A stretch of 50,896 nt of DNA from Butyrivibrio sp. (GTDB lineage Bacteria; Bacillota; Clostridia; Lachnospirales; Lachnospiraceae). Position 1 is the stretch's first letter. The number at the start of each line of letters is the position of its first letter. Positions 24,765 to 33,492 of the stretch are shown piece by piece. The notes under the pieces are model-generated. The model saw nothing but the letters and a program-made list of their open reading frames with translations. It was not told where the DNA came from and did not search any database. The position numbers and the translations under genes were made by a program. The DNA is taken from NCBI GenBank assembly GCA_017620235.1, contig JAFZQT010000141.1, positions 1 through 50,896 on the forward strand. Reading direction: 5' to 3'.

Positions 24765-25574
24765 TCAGCAATAGGAAATCCCCATTAATATATCTTTGAA
24801 CATTTCTTTTATTCCTTTAATATCCAAAGGATTATCACTTGTTTCATATGTAAGAATCAGATTCTTTCCCGGATATATGCCGTTTTTTCTATATTCATCA
24901 AGCTTATTCAGACACCCTCTTCGATACTCTTTATTTTCTAAAAGTCCAAAATGCTCCATATATATTTCTTCTCTCGTCTTAACTTTAAGCAATGTAAAAT
25001 CCGGATATCTAACTATACCGCAATCGATGACCAGCGGCTTTTCATAATGATACGGTATCCCCAGATCATAGAGCATATCCGCCAATATAGCTTCTGACTT
25101 AGACCTTACTTTTTCGCCTCTGCGAGTGTCATATTTGATGTTTTCCGGCATGTATGGATTTGAACGGAAACTTTGCGACTGCCATTCTTTGACATAAAGA
25201 TAATCAGGAATAATATATGGTGTGACAAGATTTTGTCTGTCTGATGATAGATTAGTGAAGATTGATTCGGAATTATTTCCTTTAAAACGCTTTGTGAACT
25301 TCTCTATATTATCCAGTTCTTTTCTTGCTTTCTTGAGAAAATGCTTGTTGTATGCTTTCTGTGCCAAGCTCTTTGCAATATTTATATTTTTCATCGAAAT
25401 ATACTCTTCTGATAGCTTCTTATAATCAGTCACTTTATAATAGCGTATTTGATTATCTGATCTACTTATCCTGAGCTTCCCCTCCGGAAATTTCTTTTCA
25501 TCTTTTTCTGCAGCTTTTATAGCATTCTTTAGTAGAATCTGCCGTTGCTCCAATCGTTGAATTATCTTATGCAT
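24765..25574 (-). CDS. PD-(D/E)XK nuclease-like protein of unknown function
   Basis: A 269-residue protein. Residues 1-110 are charged and helical (coiled-coil-like, many Lys/Glu). From residue 155 the pattern SKSEAILADMLYDLGIPYHYE, then RYPDFTLL and then YMEHFGLL with a later Lys fits a PD-(D/E)XK nuclease core: E, PD, and E-x-hydrophobic-G as metal ligands. This is pattern recognition, not proof of catalysis. GAGGA precedes the ATG. No methylase or partner gene is adjacent, which argues against a simple restriction system. Downstream is the riboswitch gene; upstream is the palindrome array. Confidence 0.65.
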   Translation of the reverse strand: MHKIIQRLEQRQILLKNAIKAAEKDEKKFPEGKLRISRSDNQIRYYKVTDYKKLSEEYISMKNINIAKSLAQKAYNKHFLKKARKELDNIEKFTKRFKGNNSESIFTNLSSDRQNLVTPYIIPDYLYVKEWQSQSFRSNPYMPENIKYDTRRGEKVRSKSEAILADMLYDLGIPYHYEKPLVIDCGIVRYPDFTLLKVKTREEIYMEHFGLLENKEYRRGCLNKLDEYRKNGIYPGKNLILTYETSDNPLDIKGIKEMFKDILMGISYC

Positions 25575-25620
25575 TTATATTATCCTCGTTTCTTATTTGG
25601 ATTTGTTTTTAGCATTTTGC

Positions 25621-25649
25621 AAAAAGCGTTCCCTTTAAACACGCTTTTT
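25621..25649 (-). terminator. Terminator-like hairpin next to the palindrome array
   Basis: AAAAAGCGT / ACGCTTTTT with an 11-base loop. On either strand the GCGT/ACGC core is followed by five T. It lies between the palindrome array and the nuclease-like gene. Confidence 0.6.
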
Positions 25650-25656
25650 CTCGCGG

Positions 25657-25918
25657 TATGACTTTTTCTTACGTTTTCACCCCAAAAAGTCATGAATTCC
25701 CTTTGTCAGTTTTATGTTTTTCACTTGTTGTATGACCTTTTATGCATTCCTGTTCTAAAAAAGTCATACTCTGTTCTTATATAACACTTCATTTCTTGCT
25801 TAGCATATGACTTTTCTATACATTCCCGCTCTAAAAAGTCATACTCTGTTCTTATATAACACTTCATTTCTTGCTTAGCACATGACTTTTCTATACCTTC
25901 CCGCCCTAAAAAGTCATA
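25657..25918. repeat. Array of four 38-nt palindromes at 75-base spacing
   Basis: Copies at 25657-25694, 25731-25768, 25806-25843 and 25881-25918, each of the form TATGACTTTT-N18-AAAAGTCATA. Start-to-start distances are 74, 75 and 75. The 37-base spacers at 25769-25805 and 25844-25880 are identical, and the first spacer (25695-25730) is diverged. Because 75 is a multiple of 3, the minus strand reads as a 25-residue repeat (YDFLGREGIEKS type), but the ATG has no ribosome binding site. Confidence 0.85.
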
Positions 25919-26129
25919 CTTTAGCATTTTCATCACAATACTTTTGGAATTATCACCCTACACCAAATCCCAAAACAAACCGCTATACCATCAGTGAAAA
26001 ACCTCGTCCGAACGGACGAATTAAAATAAATCCCAGAATACAGACACCTGAACATGTGTCCGAACACTCAAAACAATTAAGCTTCCATATTGTATCACAA
26101 ACCAACTTATAATACGAGTAAAATGCAAA

Positions 26130-26160
26130 AAGCTGCACAGCCTCAACGACTGTGCAGCTT
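26130..26160 (-). terminator. Terminator after the MATE gene
   Basis: Eleven-base stem AAGCTGCACAG / CTGTGCAGCTT with a 9-base loop, followed by TTTTGCATTTT on the minus strand. Confidence 0.85.
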
Positions 26161-26193
26161 CTCGCTATTTTAATATATTCTTCTCTATCCAAT

Positions 26194-27546
26194 TTACACA
26201 ACTTCATGAATCCATTTCTTACTCATGAACCTTATCGTGAATATGATTGCTCTGATACCCCAGTCGCAGAACATACCGATCCAGACGCCCATAGCACCGA
26301 TATGTGCTACGCGGATAAGGTAAGTTGCAAGCGACACTCTGCAAAACCACATAGTGAGAGTTGAAACAATCATCGAAAAGCGCACATCTCCTGCCGCTCT
26401 CATACCGTAAGCCGTCACAAATGAAGGCGCCCAGAAAATCGGCTTAATAATTGTGATCCAGCCCATCATATAGATGCACTGTCTCGCACTCTCCATAGGC
26501 ATGCCGGCGAGCACGGTAACAGGTCTTGTAATTGCATATGCAACCAAGCAGCTAGCAAACACCGCAATATATCCCCATTTGATCATCTTCTTGGTATAAA
26601 AAATTGCTTCATCCCTCTTGCCTGCACCAAGACACTGCCCAACTATGGTCATGAGTCCAATTCCAACACCCACTCCGGCAACACCATTGACATTCTCAAG
26701 AATAACAGTCATAGACTGCGCCGCAATTGTGATCGTTCCAAGCGTTGAAACAGATGACTGAATTGCAAGACGCCCAAACTGAAACATTGAATTTTCAATA
26801 CCGTTAGGCACTCCCATGGCAAGTATCTTCTTGATACTGTGTTTATGCGGACGAATCTTGAGATAATCTCTTACCGAGATCTCATTCTTGTCACTTCTAA
26901 GAAGTACCAACAGAACAATTGCATTAAACATCCTCGAAACAAGCGTAGATGTCGCAGCTCCCGAAACGCCCATCTTAAACACATAGATAAGTATTGCATT
27001 TCCCGCAACATTGAGCATGTTTGAGATGATTGCTATCCTCATTGGAAGCCCCGTGTTGGCCTGTGCCCTAAAAATCGCGCTACAAGCCGCCGCAAGAGAT
27101 ACAAACGGATATGATAATATGGTTAAAAGAAAATATATCTGCGAAGCTCTCATGACATCCGCTTCAACCTCACCAAATATAAGGCGCAGAAGACCTGTTC
27201 TGAAAACAAGTCCCAGAATAGTCATGAAAAGAGAGATCGCAAGCGAAACAAGAAGCACCTGTCTTGCCGAATCATTGGCTTTTTTGATATTTCTCTGACC
27301 TATGTAATTGGAACAAATGATAACTCCGCCCGTAGCCATAGCATTAAATGCCTGAACAACAAGGAGATTTACTGCATCAACAAGCGACACTCCCGAAAGA
27401 GCTGCAGGTCCGACAGTGCTCACCATCATGGAATCTGCCATTCCCATAAGGGAAGTGAGGAATTGTTCCGCTATAATAGGAATCAGCAACAGAAAAAGCT
27501 TCCTGTTGCTGAACATATGATTAGTCTCTTCTATTTTTTTACTCAT
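26194..27546 (-). CDS. MATE-family multidrug/cation efflux transporter
   Basis: A 450-residue polytopic protein with about 12 hydrophobic segments in two similar halves. The opening LFLLLIPIIAEQFLTSLMGMADSMMVS and the PNGIENSMFQFGR stretch in the second half are typical of the DinF/NorM-related MATE family, which exports drugs or metabolites using a sodium or proton gradient. I start it at 27546 (MSKKIEETNHMF) with GGGA 7 bases upstream; the longer frame to 27591 runs into the 172-bp repeat. The substrate is unknown. Confidence 0.92.
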   Translation of the reverse strand: MSKKIEETNHMFSNRKLFLLLIPIIAEQFLTSLMGMADSMMVSTVGPAALSGVSLVDAVNLLVVQAFNAMATGGVIICSNYIGQRNIKKANDSARQVLLVSLAISLFMTILGLVFRTGLLRLIFGEVEADVMRASQIYFLLTILSYPFVSLAAACSAIFRAQANTGLPMRIAIISNMLNVAGNAILIYVFKMGVSGAATSTLVSRMFNAIVLLVLLRSDKNEISVRDYLKIRPHKHSIKKILAMGVPNGIENSMFQFGRLAIQSSVSTLGTITIAAQSMTVILENVNGVAGVGVGIGLMTIVGQCLGAGKRDEAIFYTKKMIKWGYIAVFASCLVAYAITRPVTVLAGMPMESARQCIYMMGWITIIKPIFWAPSFVTAYGMRAAGDVRFSMIVSTLTMWFCRVSLATYLIRVAHIGAMGVWIGMFCDWGIRAIIFTIRFMSKKWIHEVV

Positions 27547-27964
27547 ATTTGTATCCCAATCAAACCGCCACAGTTTTATGTGCAAGCACAAAACTGCATT
27601 TCATATCGCATTATGCAATTTCGCGATATACGGATTACTCCGCGCTTCGCGCTTTCGCAATCCTACGTCCATTCGGAAATCGTCGTACTCACTGCGTTCG
27701 TACTCCTTTTTCCCTCATGTCCGTTATGTCATTTCATAACCACAGTTTTATGTGCAAGCACGAAACTGCATTTCTTATCGCATTATGCAAGTTCGCGATA
27801 TACGGATTACTCCGCGCTTCGCGCTCTCGCAATCCTACGTCCATTCGGAAATCGTCGTACTCACTGCGTTCGTACTCCTTTTTCCCTCATGTCCGTTATG
27901 TCATTTCATAACCACAGTTTTCCGTGCAAGCACGAAAACTGTGGTTACTCATGACATATATCGC
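27547..27964. other. Gene-free spacer filled by a tandem repeat
   Basis: 418 bases between the MATE start and the argS stop. Nearly all of it is the repeat at 27568-27946. Open frames across it shift between copies because the unit length is not a multiple of 3, so they are not genes. I see no separate promoter for the MATE gene outside the repeat. Confidence 0.8.
27568..27946. repeat. 172-bp tandem repeat, two full copies plus a partial third
   Basis: Units start at 27568, 27740 and 27912, exactly 172 bases apart, and are nearly identical. Each begins with a hairpin of the form CAGTTTT-N2-GTGC-AA-GCAC-N-AAACTG. In the partial third copy this becomes a nearly perfect palindrome (CCACAGTTTT to AAAACTGTGG) that closes the array. 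The body contains CG-rich inverted segments (CCGCGCTTCGCGC) unlike the flanking DNA. Confidence 0.9.
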
Positions 27965-29734
27965 TTACATCCTCTCAGGTGCGCTGAATCCGAGAAGGTC
28001 GATGCCTTTTTCAAGCACCTTAAGTGTTATCGCAAGAAGAGCGATATAGCTCTCCTTCTTGTACTCATCCGTCTCTGCAAGGATCCTTGTTCCATGATAG
28101 AAACTGTTGAATGCATTGCTGAGGTCATAGATATATGCACAGATTCTGTTGGGCGCAAGGTCTCTTGCAGCACTCTCAACTGAATCAGCAAATCTTGTAA
28201 TAAGAAGCATAAGGTTCTTCATTGCATCGCTGTCAGGATTGCCAAGCTTTGCATCCTTGACGTTTCCGCCTGCTTCTTCGAACTTCTTAAGAATAGACTT
28301 GATACGTACCATTGTATAAAGAATGTACGGACCAGTATCTCCCTCAAATGAAGTGAATTTATCAATATCGAAAATGTAATCCTTAGAAGGCTGATTTGAG
28401 AGATCACCATACTTGATCGCAGAAACTGCAACCTTGTGCGCAGTATCTTTTGCCTCTTCGTCAGAAATATCAGGATTGCCCTCCTTGATTCTTCCGTACA
28501 TCTTCTCGTCAATCTCTGCAATGAGATTCTCAAGACGCATAACGCCGCCCTCTCTTGTCTTGAAAGGCTTGCCGTCAGCGCCGTTCATTGTACCAAATCC
28601 AACAAAATGAAGCTCTGTCTCAGGCATAACAAGCTTTGTCTTTCTTGCACAACGGAAAACCTGTGTAAAATAAAGCTCCTGTCTCTTATCTACAACATAG
28701 ATAATTCCCTGAGGATGAACCTCGTCCATACGCTGCCTGATAGTAGCAAGATCGGTTGTATTGTACAAAGAAGCTCCATCAGACTTAAGGATCATGCAAG
28801 GCGGAATCTCTTTTGTATCAGTCTCTTCAGCAACATCAACTACAAGCGCTCCCTGGCTCTCATGCGCATATCCCTTGCTCTTCATGTACTCAACCATGTC
28901 GGGGATAGCTACGTGAGCGTCAGACTCACCCTTCCAGAGGTCAAAAGAAACTCCAAGCTTATTGTAGTTCTTCTTAAGATCTTCCACAGACACATTCAAA
29001 ATGTGGTGCCAAAGAGCTCTGTAAAGCTTGTATCCATCCTGCAAAAGCTTTGTAGCTTCCATAGCCTCTGCCTTGAACGCCTCGTCCTCCTTGGACTTCT
29101 TGCTGGCAGCGGGATAAATCTCCTCAAGCTCTGAAACTGTAAAAGGTGCTTCCTTGGGATATGCACCTGTATAATCAGGATCAAAGTAACAAAGATCGGG
29201 CTTTCTCTCCTTAAGACCTGTGATAACAAGTCCCATCTGAAGTCCCCAGTCTCCGAGATGCACATCACCGATAACCTTGTTTCCTGTATATCTGAGAATT
29301 CTCTTGATACTCTCTCCGATAACAGCTGAACGAAGGTGACCTACGTGAAGCGGCTTCGCAACGTTGGGTCCGCCGTAATCAATGATATATGTAGGCTCAT
29401 GACCGGGCATTGTAACACCCATGTGCTTCTCATGAAGCATCTTCACGATGTAGCCTCTTACAAAATCACCATTCACGATAATATTGAGAAATCCCGGCTT
29501 AACCGACTCAACCTTCTCAAACATCTCGTTGCCTGCAAGATTTGCAGCAACATCATCAGCGATCATGAAAGGTGCTTTGCCATACTTCTTTGCGCCCGCC
29601 ATAGCTCCGTTACACTGATACTCGCACAGATCAGGTCTGTTAGAAATGGTAACCCTTCCGAGCTCCCTGTCATAACCGGCCTTCTCAAATGCATCTCCGA
29701 CTTCCTTTGAAATAATCTCTAATACTTTATCCAA
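27965..29734 (-). CDS. argS: Arginyl-tRNA synthetase
   Basis: A 589-residue class I synthetase. It has the N-terminal Add1 domain, the HIGH-type motif AKPLHVGHLRSAVIGE (about residue 127), and a C-terminal DALR anticodon-binding domain ending in GLLGFSAPERM-type sequence (here GIDLLGFSAPERM). The KMSKS equivalent is KTREGGVMRLENL, the degenerate form usual for ArgRS. AAGAAGG precedes the ATG. A terminator separates it from queH upstream. Confidence 0.97.
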   Translation of the reverse strand: MDKVLEIISKEVGDAFEKAGYDRELGRVTISNRPDLCEYQCNGAMAGAKKYGKAPFMIADDVAANLAGNEMFEKVESVKPGFLNIIVNGDFVRGYIVKMLHEKHMGVTMPGHEPTYIIDYGGPNVAKPLHVGHLRSAVIGESIKRILRYTGNKVIGDVHLGDWGLQMGLVITGLKERKPDLCYFDPDYTGAYPKEAPFTVSELEEIYPAASKKSKEDEAFKAEAMEATKLLQDGYKLYRALWHHILNVSVEDLKKNYNKLGVSFDLWKGESDAHVAIPDMVEYMKSKGYAHESQGALVVDVAEETDTKEIPPCMILKSDGASLYNTTDLATIRQRMDEVHPQGIIYVVDKRQELYFTQVFRCARKTKLVMPETELHFVGFGTMNGADGKPFKTREGGVMRLENLIAEIDEKMYGRIKEGNPDISDEEAKDTAHKVAVSAIKYGDLSNQPSKDYIFDIDKFTSFEGDTGPYILYTMVRIKSILKKFEEAGGNVKDAKLGNPDSDAMKNLMLLITRFADSVESAARDLAPNRICAYIYDLSNAFNSFYHGTRILAETDEYKKESYIALLAITLKVLEKGIDLLGFSAPERM

Positions 29735-29775
29735 ATCAAAACCTTCTTTCTAAAAGCTTTTCTTTACCATGAAAA

Positions 29776-29797
29776 GAAACGCCGACTAAAGCGTTTC
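29776..29797 (-). terminator. Terminator after queH
   Basis: GAAACGC / GCGTTTC with an 8-base loop, then TTTTC on the minus strand. It lies between queH and argS. Confidence 0.7.
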
Positions 29798-29850
29798 CTA
29801 GTGCATCATTTTATCAAAATCTGCTACCTCTGGCAACGGCAAATGAACCC

Positions 29851-30564
29851 CTACGCTTTCTGCCGCTCCCTCTCTGCCTTGGAGAAACCGCACCCGCAAT
29901 AATCCTGCCTGTACAGCCCAAACTTCTGAGACAACTCTATAGACCTTTTATAGCCTTCCTTCTTCTTGAAATCAGATGGTAAAAAAGCTATCTCTCTGCC
30001 GGGCATTTCTCCATCCGATGCCTTCTTCCCGTTCACATACTCCGCAGCTTGCACTCCGACTTCATTGAGCACATCCGCGTTCTTCAAAGGGCTTATTGTA
30101 AGCGTCGTGGTAAAATATTCAAATCCCTCTTTTGCCGCTATCTCAGCAGTCTTTCGAAGGCGCAGTTCAAAGCACTTCCTGCATCTCTCGCCGCCCTCCG
30201 GAATATCTTCATATCCTCGCACAGCATCAAGATATTCCTTGGGATCGTACTCGCCCTCGATAATGCCTATCTTTCTGGCATGCTCATCTGAGTGCATACC
30301 CTCAAAATCCTGCTCATCAACCTGCTTATTATACGCCTCGATTAGCCTCTTTTCCTCCAATACCCTCTTGTGATATTCCTCACTCTCAGTAATATTGGGA
30401 TTGTAAAAAAATACCGTCACATCGAAAAACTCTCGCAGATATTCAAGACAATGCGACGAACAGGGTGCACAGCACGCATGTAAAAGAAGCTTTGGCACCT
30501 CGTTCTTTTTCTGAAATTCCTCTATTCTTTTTTCCAATTCCTTAGAATAATTTATCTTGTTCAC
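29851..30564 (-). CDS. queH: Epoxyqueuosine reductase, QueH type
   Basis: A 237-residue enzyme for the last step of queuosine synthesis in tRNA, the non-orthologous replacement of QueG. Cysteine motifs that hold the iron-sulfur cluster and second metal are present: LLLHACCAPCSSHCLEYL (residues 26-43), ERCRKCFELRL (about residue 126) and DYCGCGFS near the C terminus. The start is GTG (30564). It follows aroE-aroK by 12 bases and is probably co-transcribed. No other queuosine gene is in the window. Confidence 0.92.
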   Translation of the reverse strand: MNKINYSKELEKRIEEFQKKNEVPKLLLHACCAPCSSHCLEYLREFFDVTVFFYNPNITESEEYHKRVLEEKRLIEAYNKQVDEQDFEGMHSDEHARKIGIIEGEYDPKEYLDAVRGYEDIPEGGERCRKCFELRLRKTAEIAAKEGFEYFTTTLTISPLKNADVLNEVGVQAAEYVNGKKASDGEMPGREIAFLPSDFKKKEGYKRSIELSQKFGLYRQDYCGCGFSKAERERQKA

Positions 30565-30576
30565 TTCTCTTTTATC

Positions 30577-31992
30577 CTAAAAACTGCTTCCAAAGCCTAT
30601 CGCAGCAATTATCTCATCCGCAACCTCAGATGGAGTCTTGCCATCCGTATCAACGATAATATCCGCAGCATCCTCATAGATCTTGCCGCGCTTATCCTGG
30701 AGCTCTTTTATCCTTGCAAGCGGATCTTCACTCTTAAGCAACGGTCTCGTGTCATCGCCCTTAAGTCTCTCGTAAACGGTCTCGGGAGACGTGCGAAGAT
30801 AAACGACTTTGCCCGCCTTCTTAAGAAGCTCTCTGTTCTTCTCTCTAACGGGAAGCCCACCGCCAAGCGAAATAACAGTCTCTCTCATATGGTCTGAGAC
30901 CACCATTTCCATCAGCTCGGTCTCCATATCCCTGAATGCATCCTCGCCGTCCTGCTCAAAAATATCGGAAATTTTCCTTCCCTCAGCTTCTTCTATCGCT
31001 TCGTCGGTATCTATAAGCTCAAGTTCAAGTTTCTCGGACAAAAGCTCAGAAACCGTGCTCTTTCCACTTCCCATAAATCCCTCGAGGATTATGTTTGTCG
31101 CGCCCAGAACCTCCATCATCAGAGACTTATAAATAATGTCAGCCTCTTCCTTACTTATCTTGATGCCATCATCCTCGAACCACAGCTCAAACGCATCGAT
31201 TCCCTGATATAGCAGCATCTTAAGACCGGAAAAAGCTTTTCCTCCGGCTTCCTTAACGAGCTTCATAAATTTCGTCTCAAGCGGCTTGTACACTACATCT
31301 ATCGCTGCATACACGTGCTTATAGAACTCTGCATCCTCGATAACAGCACTGTTCACATCAGGGAAAAGACCTACTGACGTACACTGTACAACAAAAAATC
31401 TCTTCTCTTTGTCCAGAAGTTCCTTGTAATCATCAAGCGGCATCGGAATTATCTTTTCTCCAAGACTCTCATCGAGAGCACCGTTAACTTCCTTTGCCAC
31501 AGCCTCAGCTTTTTCATAAGTCCTGTTAAGAACATAAACCTTATCTGCCCCCTTTGTTGCACAAAGATAAGCTACAGGTCTTGCCACCCCGCCGGCTCCG
31601 AGGATAACCACACATTCGCCGTCAAGCACAATACCCTCATCCTGCATAGCATGGTAGAGTCCCGACATATCGGTATTGTATCCCTTAAATCCGCCTTCTG
31701 TTCTCACAAGCGTATTAACTGCGCCGATTCCCTCTGCGAGTGCATCAACCTCAACAAGATGATCGATAACATCACTCTTATAAGGAACAGTGACATTTAG
31801 TCCCTTTATTCCAAGAGCATTTGCGCCCCTGACAGCATTCTTAACGCCGCCCTTAGGCACCTCAAAAGGAACGTAAACAAGATTCACGCCCTTCATTGCA
31901 GCTATTGAATTATGAATAAGAGGAGACAATGTATGCCTCACGGGATTTCCAATCAGTCCGCACGTCATCGTATTTCCATCTGTATGATTCAT
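30577..31992 (-). CDS. aroE-aroK: Shikimate dehydrogenase - shikimate kinase fusion
   Basis: A 471-residue bifunctional protein covering two consecutive steps of the shikimate pathway: 3-dehydroshikimate to shikimate to shikimate 3-phosphate. Residues 1-285 are AroE (GLIGNPVRHTLSPLIHN at the start, LNVTVPYK with the catalytic Lys near 68, NAD(P)-binding ILGAGGVARPV near 132). Residues 298-471 are AroK (P-loop ILEGFMGSGKST, DTDEAIEEAEG, SLGGGLPVR). GAGGTG precedes the ATG by 7 bases. Both active sites look intact. Confidence 0.95.
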   Translation of the reverse strand: MNHTDGNTMTCGLIGNPVRHTLSPLIHNSIAAMKGVNLVYVPFEVPKGGVKNAVRGANALGIKGLNVTVPYKSDVIDHLVEVDALAEGIGAVNTLVRTEGGFKGYNTDMSGLYHAMQDEGIVLDGECVVILGAGGVARPVAYLCATKGADKVYVLNRTYEKAEAVAKEVNGALDESLGEKIIPMPLDDYKELLDKEKRFFVVQCTSVGLFPDVNSAVIEDAEFYKHVYAAIDVVYKPLETKFMKLVKEAGGKAFSGLKMLLYQGIDAFELWFEDDGIKISKEEADIIYKSLMMEVLGATNIILEGFMGSGKSTVSELLSEKLELELIDTDEAIEEAEGRKISDIFEQDGEDAFRDMETELMEMVVSDHMRETVISLGGGLPVREKNRELLKKAGKVVYLRTSPETVYERLKGDDTRPLLKSEDPLARIKELQDKRGKIYEDAADIIVDTDGKTPSEVADEIIAAIGFGSSF

Positions 31993-32085
31993 ATTCTGTC
32001 ACCTCTTCTGCTTCTATAATAATCACGGTCATTTTTCGTCTTATGCTAAATTGTACATTCTCTTAAGCAATAAAACAATAGAAAA

Positions 32086-32108
32086 GGGACACCCTCAACA
32101 GGTGTCCC
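32086..32108 (-). terminator. Terminator after the small unknown gene
   Basis: Eight-base stem GGGACACC / GGTGTCCC with a 7-base loop, then TTTTCT on the minus strand. Confidence 0.8.
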
Positions 32109-32141
32109 CAGCATACATTTCTATACTCAATATTTCTTTAC

Positions 32142-32537
32142 TTAATTTTTTCTGATTACCAGTCCATCGGCTGTAGCGGCAATTATGCTGCTCTTGTTTC
32201 CCGAAAGGTCATCCCCGACAAAGTACTGATACTCGCGAAGAATCTGATCTTTCTGCATACCTGTGATTGCCTGTTCCATATCTTCCGAAACAAGACCGTC
32301 TATCTTAAAGAGATTCCTCGAGGCATCATCATAGATTCCAAAAGAAATCGCCACATTATCAATAGATGCATTTCCCCTAAAAACAGATTCCTCTGCCTCA
32401 TCTTCCATGACATCATTCTGCTCCAAAGTGCTGCCGGAGTTTAGAAACTCGGTATTATTTTTCGCGTCATTACCCACAGTTGTCGGAAATTTGTAAACAC
32501 TACTTCCACCATACCCGTTAACTCTGCTAATCGCCAT
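32142..32537 (-). CDS. Small protein of unknown function
   Basis: A 131-residue soluble protein I do not recognise. The start at 32537 (MAISRVNGYGGSSVYK) is well supported: AAAGGAGG lies 9 bases upstream. The longer frame to 32579 has no such site. It has an acidic middle (NDVMEDEAEESV), a later MQKDQILREYQYF helix and no signal peptide or membrane segment. It is about 200 bases downstream of the peptide importer and ends at its own terminator. Confidence 0.7.
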   Translation of the reverse strand: MAISRVNGYGGSSVYKFPTTVGNDAKNNTEFLNSGSTLEQNDVMEDEAEESVFRGNASIDNVAISFGIYDDASRNLFKIDGLVSEDMEQAITGMQKDQILREYQYFVGDDLSGNKSSIIAATADGLVIRKN

Positions 32538-32734
32538 AACACCAAGCCTCCTTTCCCTTGCTACATCAGTCACATTCAAAAACGTAATCGTTTAAGGTAA
32601 CATACTGTCAGCCCTTTTAATATATATATCGGAAGAAAAGCCCACAAATTAAGCGTTAATTATAAAAAAAATATGAAATATCGCACAAACCTTAGCTTAC
32701 ATACACACAATATTACTTCGCAGCACTTCATCTC

Positions 32735-33490
32735 TCACTTTCTGATACCCGCCGCCTTCAAAAGCCGCTCGGTATACTCAGCCTGAGGATGCCTATACAC
32801 CTCATCCGTCTTCCCATGCTCAACTATCCTGCCGTCCTTCATGATCATCACATGGTCACTGATCTGGTAGACCACTCTGAGATCATGAGATATGAAAATA
32901 ATGGATATTCCAAGCTTTTTGTGAAGCGAACGAAGAAGCTCCATAATCTGCGACTGAATCGTAACGTCAAGCGCGGATACCGGCTCATCTGCAATGAGGA
33001 GCTTAGGATACCGCATAAGCGCGATGCCGATGCACACCCTCTGCCTCTGCCCTCCGGATAACTGTGAGGGATATCTGTCCAGCATCTCAAGTGGAAGCTC
33101 GACATCCTTCATTACCTCTTTTACCCGCTCAAGGCGCTCTTCCTTCGACCACTTCCTCTTCTTGTCGACTTTCAGCGGTTCCTCCATGAGCCAACCGACT
33201 TTCTTGGAGGGATTAAGCGAGCTGTACGGATCCTGAAACACCATCTGCGGTCCGTCATACTTCTGTGCAAGTTCGCCCGTATAATCCTTGTTTATTCCGA
33301 CGATTGTCCTTGCAAGCGTCGACTTGCCGCATCCCGACTCTCCCGCAATCGCAAGCACTTCACCCTCTTCCATATCGAAAGTCACATCGTGAAGGATCTG
33401 TATTTTTTTATTCTTGGAAAAGAGCTTTCTCTTTCTGTTCTTATAAAAAACATTAAGGTCTTTAGCTCTTAAAACCTTATCATCGCTCAT
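32735..33490 (-). CDS. oppF: Oligopeptide ABC transporter ATPase, OppF/DppF type
   Basis: A 251-residue ATPase, one of two that power the peptide importer. Walker A GESGCGKST, Q-loop MVFQDPYSSLNP, signature LSGGQRQR, Walker B LLIADEPVSALD and H-loop FISHDLRVV are complete. It lacks the C-terminal oligopeptide extension with cysteines found in many OppF/DppF proteins, so it is a short form. It starts 2 bases after the oppD stop and is the last gene of the SBP-B-C-D-F operon. Confidence 0.92.
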   Translation of the reverse strand: MSDDKVLRAKDLNVFYKNRKRKLFSKNKKIQILHDVTFDMEEGEVLAIAGESGCGKSTLARTIVGINKDYTGELAQKYDGPQMVFQDPYSSLNPSKKVGWLMEEPLKVDKKRKWSKEERLERVKEVMKDVELPLEMLDRYPSQLSGGQRQRVCIGIALMRYPKLLIADEPVSALDVTIQSQIMELLRSLHKKLGISIIFISHDLRVVYQISDHVMIMKDGRIVEHGKTDEVYRHPQAEYTERLLKAAGIRK

Positions 33491-33492
33491 AA

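Larger units (their letters stand above)
25575..26193. other. 619-base intergenic region with structured repeats
   Basis: Contains, in order: the ribosome binding site of the nuclease-like gene, a terminator-like hairpin (25621-25649), four 38-nt palindromes (25657-25918), two short palindromes near 26004-26019 and 26043-26060, and the MATE terminator (26130-26160). No open frame here has a credible start. Confidence 0.7.

Noticed and set aside
25657-25918. CRISPR array
   Set aside because: The repeats are palindromic and regularly spaced, but the spacers are identical to each other and no cas gene is present.
25721-25936. A 71-residue minus-strand frame made of 25-residue repeats
   Set aside because: It is a translation of the 38-nt palindrome array. 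Its ATG has no ribosome binding site and the frame exists because the 75-base period is a multiple of 3.
26049-26062. LexA-box-like sequence TGAACATGTGTCCG
   Set aside because: It has three mismatches to the Gram-positive consensus and no SOS-type gene or promoter lies next to it.
27463-28183. Three overlapping plus-strand frames of 120-163 residues
   Set aside because: They run through the 172-bp repeat and into argS antisense. The unit is not a multiple of 3, so the same DNA is read in different frames in each copy.
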